64,000 nt of DNA from CAXBMB01 sp052078155 (GCA_052078155.1 JBQJBP010000001.1:868001-932000), one strand, 5' to 3'. Positions 1 to 10,068 are shown, counted from the first letter of the stretch. Notes: generated by a model from the letters alone, not told the origin. Numbers and translations are program-made.

Positions 1-328
1 GCTCAATCGCCTGAACTGGCAGCGCTGAGCGCCTCAAACCAGCCCACGAACAACCCTATAAAGCATTGAAAAGAAGAAAAATTGCGCTCATCTGGCAATG
101 CGGAATGAGCTCGCTTAAACAGTATTGGGTTCCAGAACCCACTACAGGCGGGACTGAAAGCCAGTCTCTCCGGACCTCTCTTTGTCAATCGTAAGCCAAG
201 GTCAAGCGCCTCACCCCCTGCTAACGGTCACGTGAACAGCCGCTTTGGCAATGTGACTGTTAAGCTGAGAGAGCAGTGCTAATTTACAGACTTACCGTTT
301 TTCCGTTCAAAAACAGGGTAAGCAGTCC
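1..328. other. No gene recognised at left edge
   Basis: No reading frame here looks like a protein family I know, and I see no RNA gene. The last part carries the ribosome-binding stretch of the following TTG-started gene (AGGGTAAG at about 315-322). A promoter for that operon should lie here, but I could not place convincing -35 and -10 boxes. Confidence 0.5.
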
Positions 329-1036
329 TTGCCAGCACACCAACGTTCCCGCTTCCTTCTCCCGACCTTGCTTGCCGTTACGCTGTTGCCTGCTGCCCCC
401 CTGGCAGAGGAAACGGTCTCTGACTTCCCAAAGGAGCTCAGAAACCTGGGATGGAAGGAGCTGCAAATCCCCGGAGAGCGACCTGCCCGCTTTACCCTGG
501 CTGGTGAGCAAACCATTTCCATAGAAAGTCAGGATGGCGTCTCCTTTATCTACCGAAAACTCAGCGACAGAGAGCAACAGTCCCGCACGCTCTCCTGGTC
601 CTGGCGGGTAAACAAGGAGGTTCCGGCCACCGATCCAGCGTCACGCAGCGAAGACGATCGAAGTCTGGCGGTGCATCTGTGGTTTCCTGACGACAGTGAG
701 CCGGACTTCTGGCAGGCCATTGGCAGTCAGCTCAAAGGTCTGTTCGGGGTTCCGAGGATTGGCAAGGTCCTGACCTATACTTACGGCGGCATCGGAAAAC
801 AGCGTCAACTCTTCACCAACCCTCACCTGGAACCGGAAGGGCGCATTTTCCTGCTTCAGCCTTCCGGCAGACCGATCCAGACCTGGGTTAAAGAAGAAAT
901 CGATTTGAAGGCAGACTTCGCGCAAGCGTTTCAGCAACCTTACAAAGCCCCCAAGTATCTGGCGTTATCCGCCGACTCTGATAACAGCGATTCTCAGTCA
1001 GCTGGCCTGATTGCAGATCTTTCTTTCGGAAATTGA
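329..1036 (+). CDS. DUF3047 family exported protein
   Basis: Protein of 235 residues that starts at TTG with AGGGTAAG at good spacing. The N-terminus has a positively charged stretch, a hydrophobic run (residues 9-24) and a likely signal peptidase site after PLA, so it is probably periplasmic. The rest resembles DUF3047: conserved tryptophans (LSWSWRV), then a VHLWFPDD-like strand and LTYTYGG, a beta-rich fold of unknown function. Its stop overlaps the region before the next gene, so it heads a three-gene operon with a diiron protein and a glycosyltransferase. No function can be assigned beyond the family. Confidence 0.8.
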   Translation: MPAHQRSRFLLPTLLAVTLLPAAPLAEETVSDFPKELRNLGWKELQIPGERPARFTLAGEQTISIESQDGVSFIYRKLSDREQQSRTLSWSWRVNKEVPATDPASRSEDDRSLAVHLWFPDDSEPDFWQAIGSQLKGLFGVPRIGKVLTYTYGGIGKQRQLFTNPHLEPEGRIFLLQPSGRPIQTWVKEEIDLKADFAQAFQQPYKAPKYLALSADSDNSDSQSAGLIADLSFGN

Positions 1037-1044
1037 TCCTGCCC

Positions 1045-1794
1045 ATGACCCTTCCACATTCTGTTTCACAGGATAAGCGGCTGTTTGCACTTCAGGAGAA
1101 CAGCCAGTCACAGCAGTGGAGTGCCACTGAAGATATTGACTGGTCCCTGGCTCCCAAGCGCCCCAAATGGCTGGTAGGACGGTTCCACACCTTACTGATC
1201 AGCCAGTTCCGCCATGGAGAACAAGTCACCGTAGAGCTCTGTAAGAAACTGCTGCAAACCGTGGAAGATCCGGCGGTGCAAACCTTGTTGCGCCAGCAGA
1301 TTGCCGATGAAGAACGACATGCGCTGACCTACGACCGGTATCTGGGCAGATTGGGTGGCAATGGCACCGTCGACCCGGCCATGGCCGCTGCGCTTGAACA
1401 GATGCTGTCCTGGAAAGGCTCTCCCCTTGGCCTGATGGTCGCCGTGCAGATCCTGCTAGAAGGAGAGGCCCTGAGAACCCTGCAGGGCTGGTCCCGGCGC
1501 ATCTCCTGTCCGTTGTTTCAGCAGATCAACACCAAAATCATGCGGGATGAAGCCCGGCACGTCGCCTTTGGAAAGGTCTATCTTTCTCAGGAACTGGCCA
1601 AACTGGAAGAAGAAGAACACCAGGAGATTTACCGTTTTGTAAAAGACCTCTGGGATCAAAGTGCGGCAGGCATGTTCTCCCAGCTGCATCTTCCCGGCAT
1701 AGTCACCAACAGATTGCGAGCGGGTTGGACCAGAAACGGCTGGCAAAAACATGTCCGGTCCCTGGAAGATATCGGTCTAACGATGCGCAACTGA
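1045..1794 (+). CDS. Ferritin-like diiron protein
   Basis: About 249 residues from the ATG chosen here; a TTG 12 bases upstream is also possible and would overlap the previous stop. The protein is helical and has the ligand pattern of a ferritin-like diiron-carboxylate site: a glutamate in HGEQ (about residue 59), ExxH in DEERH (E89, H92), a glutamate in LLEGEA (E139), and a second ExxH in DEARH (E169, H172). Such proteins are oxygenases, N-oxygenases or oxidases. The full ligand set suggests a redox-active site, but the substrate is unknown. It lies between the DUF3047 gene and a glycosyltransferase gene on the same strand. Confidence 0.75.
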   Translation: MTLPHSVSQDKRLFALQENSQSQQWSATEDIDWSLAPKRPKWLVGRFHTLLISQFRHGEQVTVELCKKLLQTVEDPAVQTLLRQQIADEERHALTYDRYLGRLGGNGTVDPAMAAALEQMLSWKGSPLGLMVAVQILLEGEALRTLQGWSRRISCPLFQQINTKIMRDEARHVAFGKVYLSQELAKLEEEEHQEIYRFVKDLWDQSAAGMFSQLHLPGIVTNRLRAGWTRNGWQKHVRSLEDIGLTMRN

Positions 1795-1866
1795 CCTGCC
1801 CCACCGGGTTGGATGCCATCGTTGCGGTAGCAAAGTCACCCTCACTCAGAAAACACAGCGACCCCC

Positions 1867-2631
1867 ATGATCTCAATAATCATCCCGACATTGAACGAAG
1901 CCGCCAATCTGCCGGCTCTTCTTACGGCGCTGCAACGCAGTCACGTGGACAAGGAGATTCTGGTGATTGATGGGGGCAGTCAGGACAGCACCACAAAGAT
2001 CGCGGCGGATCTGGGAGCCAAAGTGCTGACGTCTGCTCCCGGTCGCGGCAGGCAGCTGGTAACAGGCGCTGAGGCCGCCACTGGAGACATTCTGTGGTTT
2101 CTGCACGCCGACAGCCAGGTGAAAACCGAAGCACTTGAGGCCTTGCAACAGGAAATGGCAAAGCAGCCTGAGGCCTGCGGCGGCAATTTTCGCTTGCTGT
2201 TTGATGGCCAGGACAGCTTCAGCCGCTGGCTGGACGGCTTCTATGCCCGCATTCGCTCAAAAGGCGTTTACTATGGGGATTCCGGCATATTTGTGAGGCG
2301 TGAGGTGTACCAGGCCATGGGGGGCCTGAAACCTCTGGCCCTGATGGAAGACTACGACTTCAACCGTCGGCTGGAACGATATGGCCAGACCCTGTTGATC
2401 CAGTCCCCTGCCCTCGTTACATCATCGCGCCGATTTCAGGGCCGGAAGAAATGGCGAATCATCAGCCAGTGGATCTGGATGCACGCGCTGTTTCATCTTG
2501 GCGTACCAGACAGCTGGCTGGCCCGGCTGTACAACTCCAGCCGGCGCTCGGGTAAAGGTGGAGACAGCTCCACACCTCACTGCTCGCGGAATGTGGTATC
2601 CAGGCTGCGGGTCAAAGGCGATATCAGATAA
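1867..2631 (+). CDS. Family 2 glycosyltransferase (TIGR04283-like)
   Basis: A 254-residue single-domain GT-A enzyme. It opens with ISIIIPTLNEAANLP, has the nucleotide-binding aspartate in LVIDGGSQD, a DxD-type motif in FLHADS, and ends the core with GGLKPLALMEDYDFNRRL. This arrangement matches the short transferases annotated as rSAM/selenodomain-associated transferase 2 (TIGR04283). No radical-SAM or selenodomain gene is visible here. The last 55 bases overlap, tail to tail, the end of the secretion adaptor gene on the other strand. The acceptor sugar or molecule cannot be read from the sequence. Confidence 0.85.
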   Translation: MISIIIPTLNEAANLPALLTALQRSHVDKEILVIDGGSQDSTTKIAADLGAKVLTSAPGRGRQLVTGAEAATGDILWFLHADSQVKTEALEALQQEMAKQPEACGGNFRLLFDGQDSFSRWLDGFYARIRSKGVYYGDSGIFVRREVYQAMGGLKPLALMEDYDFNRRLERYGQTLLIQSPALVTSSRRFQGRKKWRIISQWIWMHALFHLGVPDSWLARLYNSSRRSGKGGDSSTPHCSRNVVSRLRVKGDIR

Positions 2632-3926
2632 TCAATCACGGTACGCTCACCCAAAGAGATCATCGCCTGGACCGGCATACCGGGATAGAGCTCATCTATG
2701 ATCGAATCTTCCATGTCCGAGCCGTCCAGCGTCAGCGTTGCAGAATAGTATTCTTCTGCTCCGCTATCATCGGTGACCAGATCAGCTGACAGATTGGTTA
2801 CCGTCGCATCGATTGAGGGGATCTCTCTACGCCCTTCAGAAAAGGCCAACAGGTTCACCGTGGCGGCCTGACCAATGTAGACGCTGTCGATATCCGTCGG
2901 GCGCACCTTTACCGATGCAATCAGCTCATCATCCTGAGGAACGATATCCAGAATTGCTTCGCCGGAAGCCACCACCCCTTGCTCGGTAAAAAAGCGGGAC
3001 CCGACAATGGTGCCGGAAATTGGCGCAAAGACCACCGTGCGCTCAACAATGTCGCGGGAGGCAATCAGGCGTTCACTCAAATCGGCCAGTTCTTTTTCTG
3101 TGATTTCCAGGCCGTTGGTGACTTCAGCACGATTGACATTTTTAACATCGATCATCTGGAGCTTGGTTGCCGAGATTCCCTGCCGGGCTTCGGCGATCTG
3201 TCCCTGCAGCTGGGCATAATTGCCTTTCAACTGGGCGATGGAGCGTTTCAAAGCCAGAACACGGGGCTTCTTCTCCAGTCCCTTCTTGAACAGAACCTCA
3301 ACAGCCTGCAGTTCTTCACGGATATACCCCAGCTGCTCGTTCACGGCCTGGGACTGGGACTGCAGCGCGGCAATGCGCTCATCAAACTCAGCCAGGCGGC
3401 CTTCCATGACATCCAGTTGGCTCTTCAGGGAGTCACGGCGCGCCTTAAACTGCTGCAGCTGGCCGGCCATGATTTGTTGAACGCTGGGTTCATAGGACTG
3501 GTCCGTAACCTCAGCTGAGAAGATCAGTTCATCTTTGTCATCAAACTCAGCAAGGTAGCGGTCCCGTTGGGCCAGGGCCAGATAGTACTGCCCTTCAATG
3601 ATGCTTAAAGCGGCCCGGGGCTGTGTGTCATCAAAGGTAATAAGCACCTGATCTTCATCGACTTTATCGCCATCTTTCACGTGGATGGTCTCGATGATGC
3701 CCCCATCTTTGTGCTGGATGGTTTTGCGGTGACTTTTCACTGTCAGCACACCAGAAGCCGGTGCTGCGCTGTCCAGCGTTGCAACGGTTGACCAGCCGCC
3801 AAAACCGCCAAACCAGATCCCCCCGATCACCAGGGTCGCTGTGATGTAACGGCTGAGTTTCGGCCCTTTGCGAATGTCGTCCAGCCGCAGGGACAGCGTT
3901 GATACCGGTGGTGGAAGTGACTTCAT
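2577..3926 (-). CDS. HlyD-family type I secretion adaptor
   Basis: Periplasmic adaptor (membrane fusion protein) of 449 residues that would link the inner-membrane ABC exporter to a TolC-like outer-membrane channel. One membrane segment lies near residues 28-48. A lipoyl half-motif follows (IETIHVKDGDKV), then a long heptad-rich coiled coil (about 140-290), and a C-terminal beta domain with VFAPISGTIVG. Its ATG overlaps the exporter gene's stop by four bases (ATGA), so the two are translationally coupled. No outer-membrane TolC partner and no RTX-type substrate gene is present in the window. Confidence 0.93.
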   Translation of the reverse strand: MKSLPPPVSTLSLRLDDIRKGPKLSRYITATLVIGGIWFGGFGGWSTVATLDSAAPASGVLTVKSHRKTIQHKDGGIIETIHVKDGDKVDEDQVLITFDDTQPRAALSIIEGQYYLALAQRDRYLAEFDDKDELIFSAEVTDQSYEPSVQQIMAGQLQQFKARRDSLKSQLDVMEGRLAEFDERIAALQSQSQAVNEQLGYIREELQAVEVLFKKGLEKKPRVLALKRSIAQLKGNYAQLQGQIAEARQGISATKLQMIDVKNVNRAEVTNGLEITEKELADLSERLIASRDIVERTVVFAPISGTIVGSRFFTEQGVVASGEAILDIVPQDDELIASVKVRPTDIDSVYIGQAATVNLLAFSEGRREIPSIDATVTNLSADLVTDDSGAEEYYSATLTLDGSDMEDSIIDELYPGMPVQAMISLGERTVIDYLISPLTRSLDTTFREQ

Positions 3927-5821
3927 CCTCTTGGGCCTTTCCCTGCCGATCTGGCAGGTTGACTGTTGGCTGCTTCAGGCAAAACATCGACCACCTCTGC
4001 CACGGTCTCCGCCGGGCTGTCCTGCCCGCTGTCCTGCTGAGCGGCTGTGGCATCTGTCGAAGCCTGGTCGGATGGGTCTGAAGCTGCCGGATTCTTGTTG
4101 GCTGGGGCGGCCAGACGCCGGACCTGTTTTGGCAGGGCTTTGGTCACGCGCCCGGATTTTCGCCACTGCTGAACTGGCGCAAAGATATGCATGGAACCTT
4201 CGCGCAGTGCCAAGACCTTGTCGACAGCATCCAGAATCTCACTCCGGTGTGTCATCACAATGACAATGGTTCCGTTAGCCCTGATCTGCCGTACAGCCCG
4301 CATCAGGGTGGCGACCCCTTCTCCGTCCAGATTGGAATCCGGCTCATCAAGTACAAGCATGCGAGGCCGTCTGAACAGTGCCCGCGCCAATCCAATCAGT
4401 TGTCGCTGGCTGCCTGTCAACAGGTAGCTGCCGTCTGAAATAATTGTGTCGTACCCCAGTTTCATACGGCCAATGGCATCGTGCACTCCGGCCAGCCGGG
4501 CGGCCTCCACCACTTCCCGGGCTTCACAGTCCTGCATGCGGGAAATGTTCTCCCGAATGGTGCCGGTAAAGAGATCCACACGCTGGGGAAGGTAGCCCAC
4601 ATAGTGGCCGAAGTTCGTGCGGTCCCAGGTGTAGACATCGTGGCCATCCAGATGCACGGCTCCCGCGGTCGGCTGCCACAGCCCGACCAGAATGCGTGCC
4701 AGGGTGCTTTTGCCCGACGCTGATGGTCCGATCACCGCAATGGCTTCTCCAGGATTAGCCTGGAAGCTCAATCCCCGCAAAGCGGGCTTGCTGGACTCCG
4801 GCGGAACATAAACCAGACGCTCGACATTCAGGATGCCGTCTGGAGCAGGCAACTGGGTACTGGAGCGCTGATTTTCTGCCTCTGTCAGAAGAAGGGACAG
4901 GCGTTTGATGGCCTGTCGGGCCTCCACCCACTGTGGCCAGCCTGAGATGATCCGCTGGAAAGGATTCAGCAACATGGTGGTCACCAGCATGGCCGCCAGG
5001 AGGCTAACCAGACTGGCCTCTTCATTGATCACCAGAAGCCCTGCTGCGGCCAGCATCACCACGCTGGCGATCATGGTGACAGCCTGTGCCAGAGCCAGCA
5101 GGATCGCCCCGCGCCGGGCAGACACTGCCAGGTTTCGCTGGGTTTCATTGTTCCCGCCCCACCAGCGGGTCAGAAGGGCACCAAACATGCCCATGGCTTC
5201 CAGAACCTCAGCATTGCGAATGATCCCGGACAGGTCACGGGCCACCGCCCCTTCGGTCCGCCCTGTTGCCACCAGTTTATCTGCTGAAATCAACTCGTTG
5301 AGGTAGGCCAGAACACCAAGCAACCCAACAAAAGCCACGGCAATCATCGCAAAAAGCGGGTGCAGCAGATAAAGGAACAGCAGAAACACCGGGACCAGCG
5401 TGGCCTCAAACGCCAAAGGCAGCTGGTCGCTGGAAAGAAAGGCCCGCAGTTTCTTGACGTCATCAAAAGTTGTTATGGGGTCAGACTCTGACTGCAGGGA
5501 TTTGGACACCAAAGGTTCCAGCCCTTCCAGCAGGAAACGCCTTTCCAGCCATTCGCCGATGCGTTGCTGCACGCGGTTGCGCAGATAGGAGAACAGCGCA
5601 TAGACAATCACAGCCCCAATCACGATCACGGACAGCCACATCAGGCTGGACAGACTCCGGCTGGGAGCGATCCGCGTGAAAACCTGAACCAGAAACAGTG
5701 GCAAGGCGAGTGACAGCAAAACCAAAGCAGCACTGGTGACATAAGACAAAAAGAGCCCGGGCACGCACTTGCCAAGGATTTGCCAGACTTTCTTTTGACC
5801 GCTTTTGGCTTCAGATGTCAT
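3923..5821 (-). CDS. Type I secretion ABC permease/ATPase (PrtD-like)
   Basis: A 632-residue half-transporter: membrane domain at about residues 20-300, then the nucleotide-binding domain. Walker A is GPSASGKS (365-372), Walker B ends MLVLDEP (487-493) and the switch histidine is H525. The ABC signature reads LTGSQ instead of LSGGQ (468-472), a noticeable departure. Residues 560-632 are an extra tail rich in Ala, Pro, Asp and Gln that PrtD-type exporters normally lack. Members of this family export unfolded proteins in one step across both membranes. Cotranscribed with the HlyD-type adaptor. The cargo is not encoded nearby. Confidence 0.92.
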   Translation of the reverse strand: MTSEAKSGQKKVWQILGKCVPGLFLSYVTSAALVLLSLALPLFLVQVFTRIAPSRSLSSLMWLSVIVIGAVIVYALFSYLRNRVQQRIGEWLERRFLLEGLEPLVSKSLQSESDPITTFDDVKKLRAFLSSDQLPLAFEATLVPVFLLFLYLLHPLFAMIAVAFVGLLGVLAYLNELISADKLVATGRTEGAVARDLSGIIRNAEVLEAMGMFGALLTRWWGGNNETQRNLAVSARRGAILLALAQAVTMIASVVMLAAAGLLVINEEASLVSLLAAMLVTTMLLNPFQRIISGWPQWVEARQAIKRLSLLLTEAENQRSSTQLPAPDGILNVERLVYVPPESSKPALRGLSFQANPGEAIAVIGPSASGKSTLARILVGLWQPTAGAVHLDGHDVYTWDRTNFGHYVGYLPQRVDLFTGTIRENISRMQDCEAREVVEAARLAGVHDAIGRMKLGYDTIISDGSYLLTGSQRQLIGLARALFRRPRMLVLDEPDSNLDGEGVATLMRAVRQIRANGTIVIVMTHRSEILDAVDKVLALREGSMHIFAPVQQWRKSGRVTKALPKQVRRLAAPANKNPAASDPSDQASTDATAAQQDSGQDSPAETVAEVVDVLPEAANSQPARSAGKGPRG

Positions 5822-6040
5822 GTGACCCTAATACGATTGAGCTGGCTGACATAAATCGGTTCATGTGGGAACTGAACCACAGAGTCAAAAAGCAATAGTA
5901 ACCCTTACCTATCAATGTCCAAGAGAAATAAGGAACGAGCGAGGCAGACCCTTGATAAATGGGTCAAAAGGCCTTTGCAATCAATGCGGCGTTCTCTCCG
6001 CCCTGAATGATCATCGGGTTAAGTCAATTCCCTGTTGTAT

Positions 6041-8473
6041 CTATCGCCGCAGTGGCGACACCGTATCAGGCAGTTTCCCGGCGAACTTATCCTGTAGTTT
6101 GCCAATGGTTTCACCCCAGCGCTCATGATGGATGGACTGGTTGATCTGACAGGCGTTTGTCCGAATGTAGCTGGTGTTGGTGCGAACCGACCGGCGCTCA
6201 AAATGATAAAGCTCCACCTCCGCAGCGTACCATATGGTTTTCCCGGCTTTACGGACCTCCAGGCAAAAATCGGAATCTTCGTAGTCGCCGATCACATAGT
6301 TTTCTGACGTACCTCCCAGGGCAGCATAAAACTCCCGCTCCAGAAACATGCAAGCTCCGGTGACGCCAGGGACTTCGCAGGTGTTACTGGCATCGGGATA
6401 ATCTCCCGGATAGCCTTTGAAACGATGGCGGTTGAGCCAAACATTGTAGTGGTCTTTATCAAAGTAAAGCCCGGCATGCTGAAGTGAATCGTCTTCAAAC
6501 AGCAGCTTCGGTCCCACCAGGCCGACACCTTTCCTTGAGGCGATCTTCACCATACCAGACAACCAGCCCGGCCCGCTGGGCAACACATCAGAATTTAGCA
6601 AAATCAACCACTTGCCAGATGCTGCCTTGGCCCCGCTATTGATAGCCGGCGCATAGCCATAATTGGCATGATGGACCACAACCTTAATCGGCAGGTCATA
6701 GTACATGCACAGTCCGGTCAGCATATGTTTGAAATCGCGCTCCTGTTCCGGTGAGTCCAGAACCGCAATGATCTCCGCATCCTGAAAATCCGGATCAGCA
6801 TAGAAAGCAGCCAGCTGATGCCGAAAATAATCCAGGGTTCGATAAAGCGGGATCACGACTGAATACAAAGGCGCTTCAGGCTTATCAGCGCCGAACCAGC
6901 TGACATCCTTGACCCGGTCCTCTGGCAAACACAGCTTGTGCAACTGGCTGGCTGCAGGCACCAGCACCTTCTTAAGCAGATCCGGGGTCAAGGTATCATG
7001 ATCCACCAGCGCCAGCGCCTGAGCCCGGTTGATGCGCGGATTGAGCGAGGCTCTCGGGGCTTTCATCAACAGTTCCCCTCCGCCTTTCAGCTGGAGTCTT
7101 AACTGCCAACCGATACCCGGCAGGTTTTCCTTTTCTCCGGGAACAACGCCGACAAACCCATAGTCATCCTGTGATTCATAACTGGGATGAGAGGCCAGAT
7201 CCTTTATGTCGTGGCGTTTGTAAAAATGAATATAGTCGTCCCCTGACAGGCTGGCTCCGGTTTGAGATTCAAACTGCCAGCTTTGAACCAAACCGAGAGG
7301 ATCGAACAACCACCCCCTGACCAACACTCCGCCATCGGGCAGTGCCAGCGCCAGTTCCAGGTTACCTGCCAAAGGCGCAGCGGACAGAGGACAGCCCACC
7401 GGATCCCATTGCTCACTCAGGACGATACGTTGCGCCAAAGCTTTTACAACAGGGCGCTGATCCACGTAGCGCTTCAAACGGGACAGCAAAAAGCGGCAGT
7501 AAGAATCAGGCTCCTTTTTGAGCCGGTCATGAAGGTACTCAAATCCCTTGGATTCTTTCAGCTTCAGTTGCCAGGCCGAGAACTGTCCCTTTTCAAAATG
7601 CACCAACACCACCGGTCTGGTGCGCATCATCTTCGGCACTTCAAAAATCAGGTCCTGGGACTGGCCGCCTGTTCTGATTTCAGGTTTGACAACCAAAGGC
7701 CGCAGAGCCTCATCAGAAAGCAGGAAAAACTTGGTATCCTTGATGTCAGCCTTTGGGGAGAGTTTAGGCAACCGCAAACCATAGAGGCCGTCATCCAGGC
7801 AAATGGGCAGTGCCTGGACGGGTCCTTTCGGTGAACTGCTTTTCACCACCTGCGCCAGTTCTCCCAGAAACTCAGCGTCGTTGCTTAGTTTGAAATAGGG
7901 CACCACCCAATTGGTAATGGCAAAAACCAGCGCCGCAAGATCTTCTGACTTCAGCAGGTTGACGGCCTTTTCCAGATCAAAAACGTCAACATGCTGTCGG
8001 TGTTTTTTAGTCAGTCCCCCCAGTTTCTGGCCCTGAAGATAGAGGCTCAGTTCTCCGTCTTTGGCCTGAGGGGCGGCAAAAAACACAAAGTAAGCGCGTT
8101 TTGCAAAAAGGCTCGACAGTTCCTGATCCTGAGACCCTTCCAGGACAAAGCGATCTTCGTCACTCAGCCAGGACTCTTCCTCAGGCAAATGGGCGCTGCT
8201 TCCGGGATAATGTTCAGCCTGGTCGCCACCCTGGCGCGCTTTTCCAAGTTGATCCTGTATGGAAAGGGCAGCAGACGGATCCACCCGTCCCTGGCTGACA
8301 ACACAAACCAGGGACTTCCCTTCCCCCTCGTAGGCGAGAGTGAAATCCTCTGAGACATAGCGGGTTTCAGAGATCACCGACGCGACGAAAACATCCTGTG
8401 TCAGTCGATACCAGGTCAACTTAGGGGAAGACATGCCTAACAATACCGCTCGTTTTTTCTTTTCCATTATCAT
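6041..8473 (-). CDS. Large glycosyltransferase, family 2 C-terminal domain
   Basis: A protein of about 810 residues. The last roughly 280 residues are a GT2 domain: YSVVIPLYRTLDYF, the loop HHANYGYAPAINSGAKAA, the DxD-like LLNSDVLP, PGVTGACMFLE, and the catalytic-base region DYEDSDFCLEV. The first roughly 530 residues match no family I recognise and may position an acceptor. The start is uncertain: ATG at 8473, 8467 or 8434 are all possible, a TTG at 8539 is less likely, and none has a strong ribosome-binding site. It lies about 220 bases upstream of the type I secretion genes on the same strand, so a link to an exported glycosylated product is possible but unproven. Confidence 0.8.
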   Translation of the reverse strand: MIMEKKKRAVLLGMSSPKLTWYRLTQDVFVASVISETRYVSEDFTLAYEGEGKSLVCVVSQGRVDPSAALSIQDQLGKARQGGDQAEHYPGSSAHLPEEESWLSDEDRFVLEGSQDQELSSLFAKRAYFVFFAAPQAKDGELSLYLQGQKLGGLTKKHRQHVDVFDLEKAVNLLKSEDLAALVFAITNWVVPYFKLSNDAEFLGELAQVVKSSSPKGPVQALPICLDDGLYGLRLPKLSPKADIKDTKFFLLSDEALRPLVVKPEIRTGGQSQDLIFEVPKMMRTRPVVLVHFEKGQFSAWQLKLKESKGFEYLHDRLKKEPDSYCRFLLSRLKRYVDQRPVVKALAQRIVLSEQWDPVGCPLSAAPLAGNLELALALPDGGVLVRGWLFDPLGLVQSWQFESQTGASLSGDDYIHFYKRHDIKDLASHPSYESQDDYGFVGVVPGEKENLPGIGWQLRLQLKGGGELLMKAPRASLNPRINRAQALALVDHDTLTPDLLKKVLVPAASQLHKLCLPEDRVKDVSWFGADKPEAPLYSVVIPLYRTLDYFRHQLAAFYADPDFQDAEIIAVLDSPEQERDFKHMLTGLCMYYDLPIKVVVHHANYGYAPAINSGAKAASGKWLILLNSDVLPSGPGWLSGMVKIASRKGVGLVGPKLLFEDDSLQHAGLYFDKDHYNVWLNRHRFKGYPGDYPDASNTCEVPGVTGACMFLEREFYAALGGTSENYVIGDYEDSDFCLEVRKAGKTIWYAAEVELYHFERRSVRTNTSYIRTNACQINQSIHHERWGETIGKLQDKFAGKLPDTVSPLRR

Positions 8474-8753
8474 CGAATTTCGATGATCTCGTCTTCGAAG
8501 TAAACAGTGAACACATGATTCAACTGTTCTCTCAGGCAACGATGGGCCCCGGTCGCCATTTCAAACAGGCAGAAAACAACTGGTGCGCCTTGCAACCCCT
8601 GAAGTCTCTCGCAAGCAAGATAGCGCAACAGTGTTTGTACGCAATAACAATGTTTTAGGGGAACAGTTGTGCCCGGCACCCGTCGATTTCGACTGAATAA
8701 ACAGAAGATAAACTGAGTTCTGTCACCAAAACCAGCGGTGCAGAATTCCAGAC

Positions 8754-9830
8754 TTAGGGTTGGTCTTCTTCTTCGTTCAACTCCAACTGGCCGTCGCTGG
8801 ACATGGCAATGGCGTACGGACGCGTGGTTGGAAAGGACGCCAGCACGATCATGGCGGATATGGTCAGCGGAACACCCAGGAACATGCCCGGGATGCCCCA
8901 GATAAAGCCCCAGACAATCAGGGCCAAAATGACCACGAAGGAAGACACATTAAGACTGCGCCCCATGATCGCCGGTTCCAGCACATTGCCAATCGTAAAC
9001 TGCAACAGCGACAGCAAGGGCGTGACGATCAGGAAAGGTGTCAGGGAGTCGAACTGTACAAGTGTCAGCAGCGCCGGGAAGACAACGCCGATCAAAGATC
9101 CGACGGTGGGAATGTAATTCAGCAGGAAGATGATAAAGCCCCAGAAGGCAGCAAAATCCACCCCAACCACTGACAAGACCCCATAGCTCAGAACACCAGT
9201 CAAAACTGAGGTTTGCGTCTTGATCCACAGATAACCCTGCACCTGATTAACGATTCGTGAGAGCAGCTTCTCAATGGAGGCCCGGCGGCTTTCATCGGGA
9301 TAGATTGCACGCATTTTGAGGGGAAAGGCCTTCTGCTCCACCAGCATGAAGGCCACATAGATCGCAATGACCCCCAGATTGCTGATGGCGGCCCCCATGA
9401 CCGACGCCAGGCGCTTGAGGTAGTCGGCCACGTTTATCTTCTGCATGTATTCATTGATGTTGAGCGTCCCCTCGACACCAAGTTCCCGACCCACTTTTTC
9501 CCACAGCCGGTTGAGATTTTCCTGATAGCGGTCAGACGCTTCTGACACCTGGGATACATTGTCGCTGATCAGATCAACGATGAAGATCAGGGCGAGAATG
9601 ATGGTCGCAAAAGACAGCAGAAAGGCCACGATTGTCGGGATTTTCTCGCCAATCACCGGAAGACGCTGAAAGCCCTTTATCAGGGCGTTCAGCAAAACCC
9701 AGATCATCAAGGCAAAGGTAAAGGGAATGAGAATGGCCTTTGCCACAACCAGGAAAGACACCAGGATGGTGACTATAATCATCCAGGCAGCAGCTTGTTG
9801 TGGCCTGCCCCAAAGTCGCTCTTCACCCAT
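8754..9830 (-). CDS. AI-2E family transporter
   Basis: Polytopic inner-membrane protein of about 358 residues. Hydrophobic segments near the N-terminus (MIIVTILVSFLVVAKAILIP) are followed by a soluble middle part and four or more helices towards the C-terminus containing NYIPTVGSLIGVVFP and PLTISAMIVLASFP. This is the typical AI-2E/PerM layout. Family members have been linked to efflux, for example of autoinducer-2 or sodium, but the substrate cannot be predicted. The ATG at 9830 follows a G-rich ribosome-binding stretch and is preferred over a start 51 bases upstream. It appears to be a single-gene unit. Confidence 0.88.
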   Translation of the reverse strand: MGEERLWGRPQQAAAWMIIVTILVSFLVVAKAILIPFTFALMIWVLLNALIKGFQRLPVIGEKIPTIVAFLLSFATIILALIFIVDLISDNVSQVSEASDRYQENLNRLWEKVGRELGVEGTLNINEYMQKINVADYLKRLASVMGAAISNLGVIAIYVAFMLVEQKAFPLKMRAIYPDESRRASIEKLLSRIVNQVQGYLWIKTQTSVLTGVLSYGVLSVVGVDFAAFWGFIIFLLNYIPTVGSLIGVVFPALLTLVQFDSLTPFLIVTPLLSLLQFTIGNVLEPAIMGRSLNVSSFVVILALIVWGFIWGIPGMFLGVPLTISAMIVLASFPTTRPYAIAMSSDGQLELNEEEDQP

Positions 9831-10068
9831 TCTCGCCCCCCAAAAAAGCACAGCAAAGCCACCCGGATCAAAAGGGACCAACCGCAGCTGTTGCCATTCT
9901 CACCAACGGGCCCGAAAGAACCCGTGATGAAATCGCACCTTTGATAACAGACTTACCTAAGCGATTGAACCGCCAATAGATAATTGATGGGGTAAGGATT
10001 GAGCCCCTGCCGCGGTTAACCAGGCCCGCGCGACACCGAAACCTATCATCGACAGCGTCGCCCTGTTG

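Noticed and set aside
259..275. CTGAGAG resembling part of a TPP riboswitch
   Set aside because: The remaining conserved TPP elements are absent and the downstream gene is not thiamine-related.
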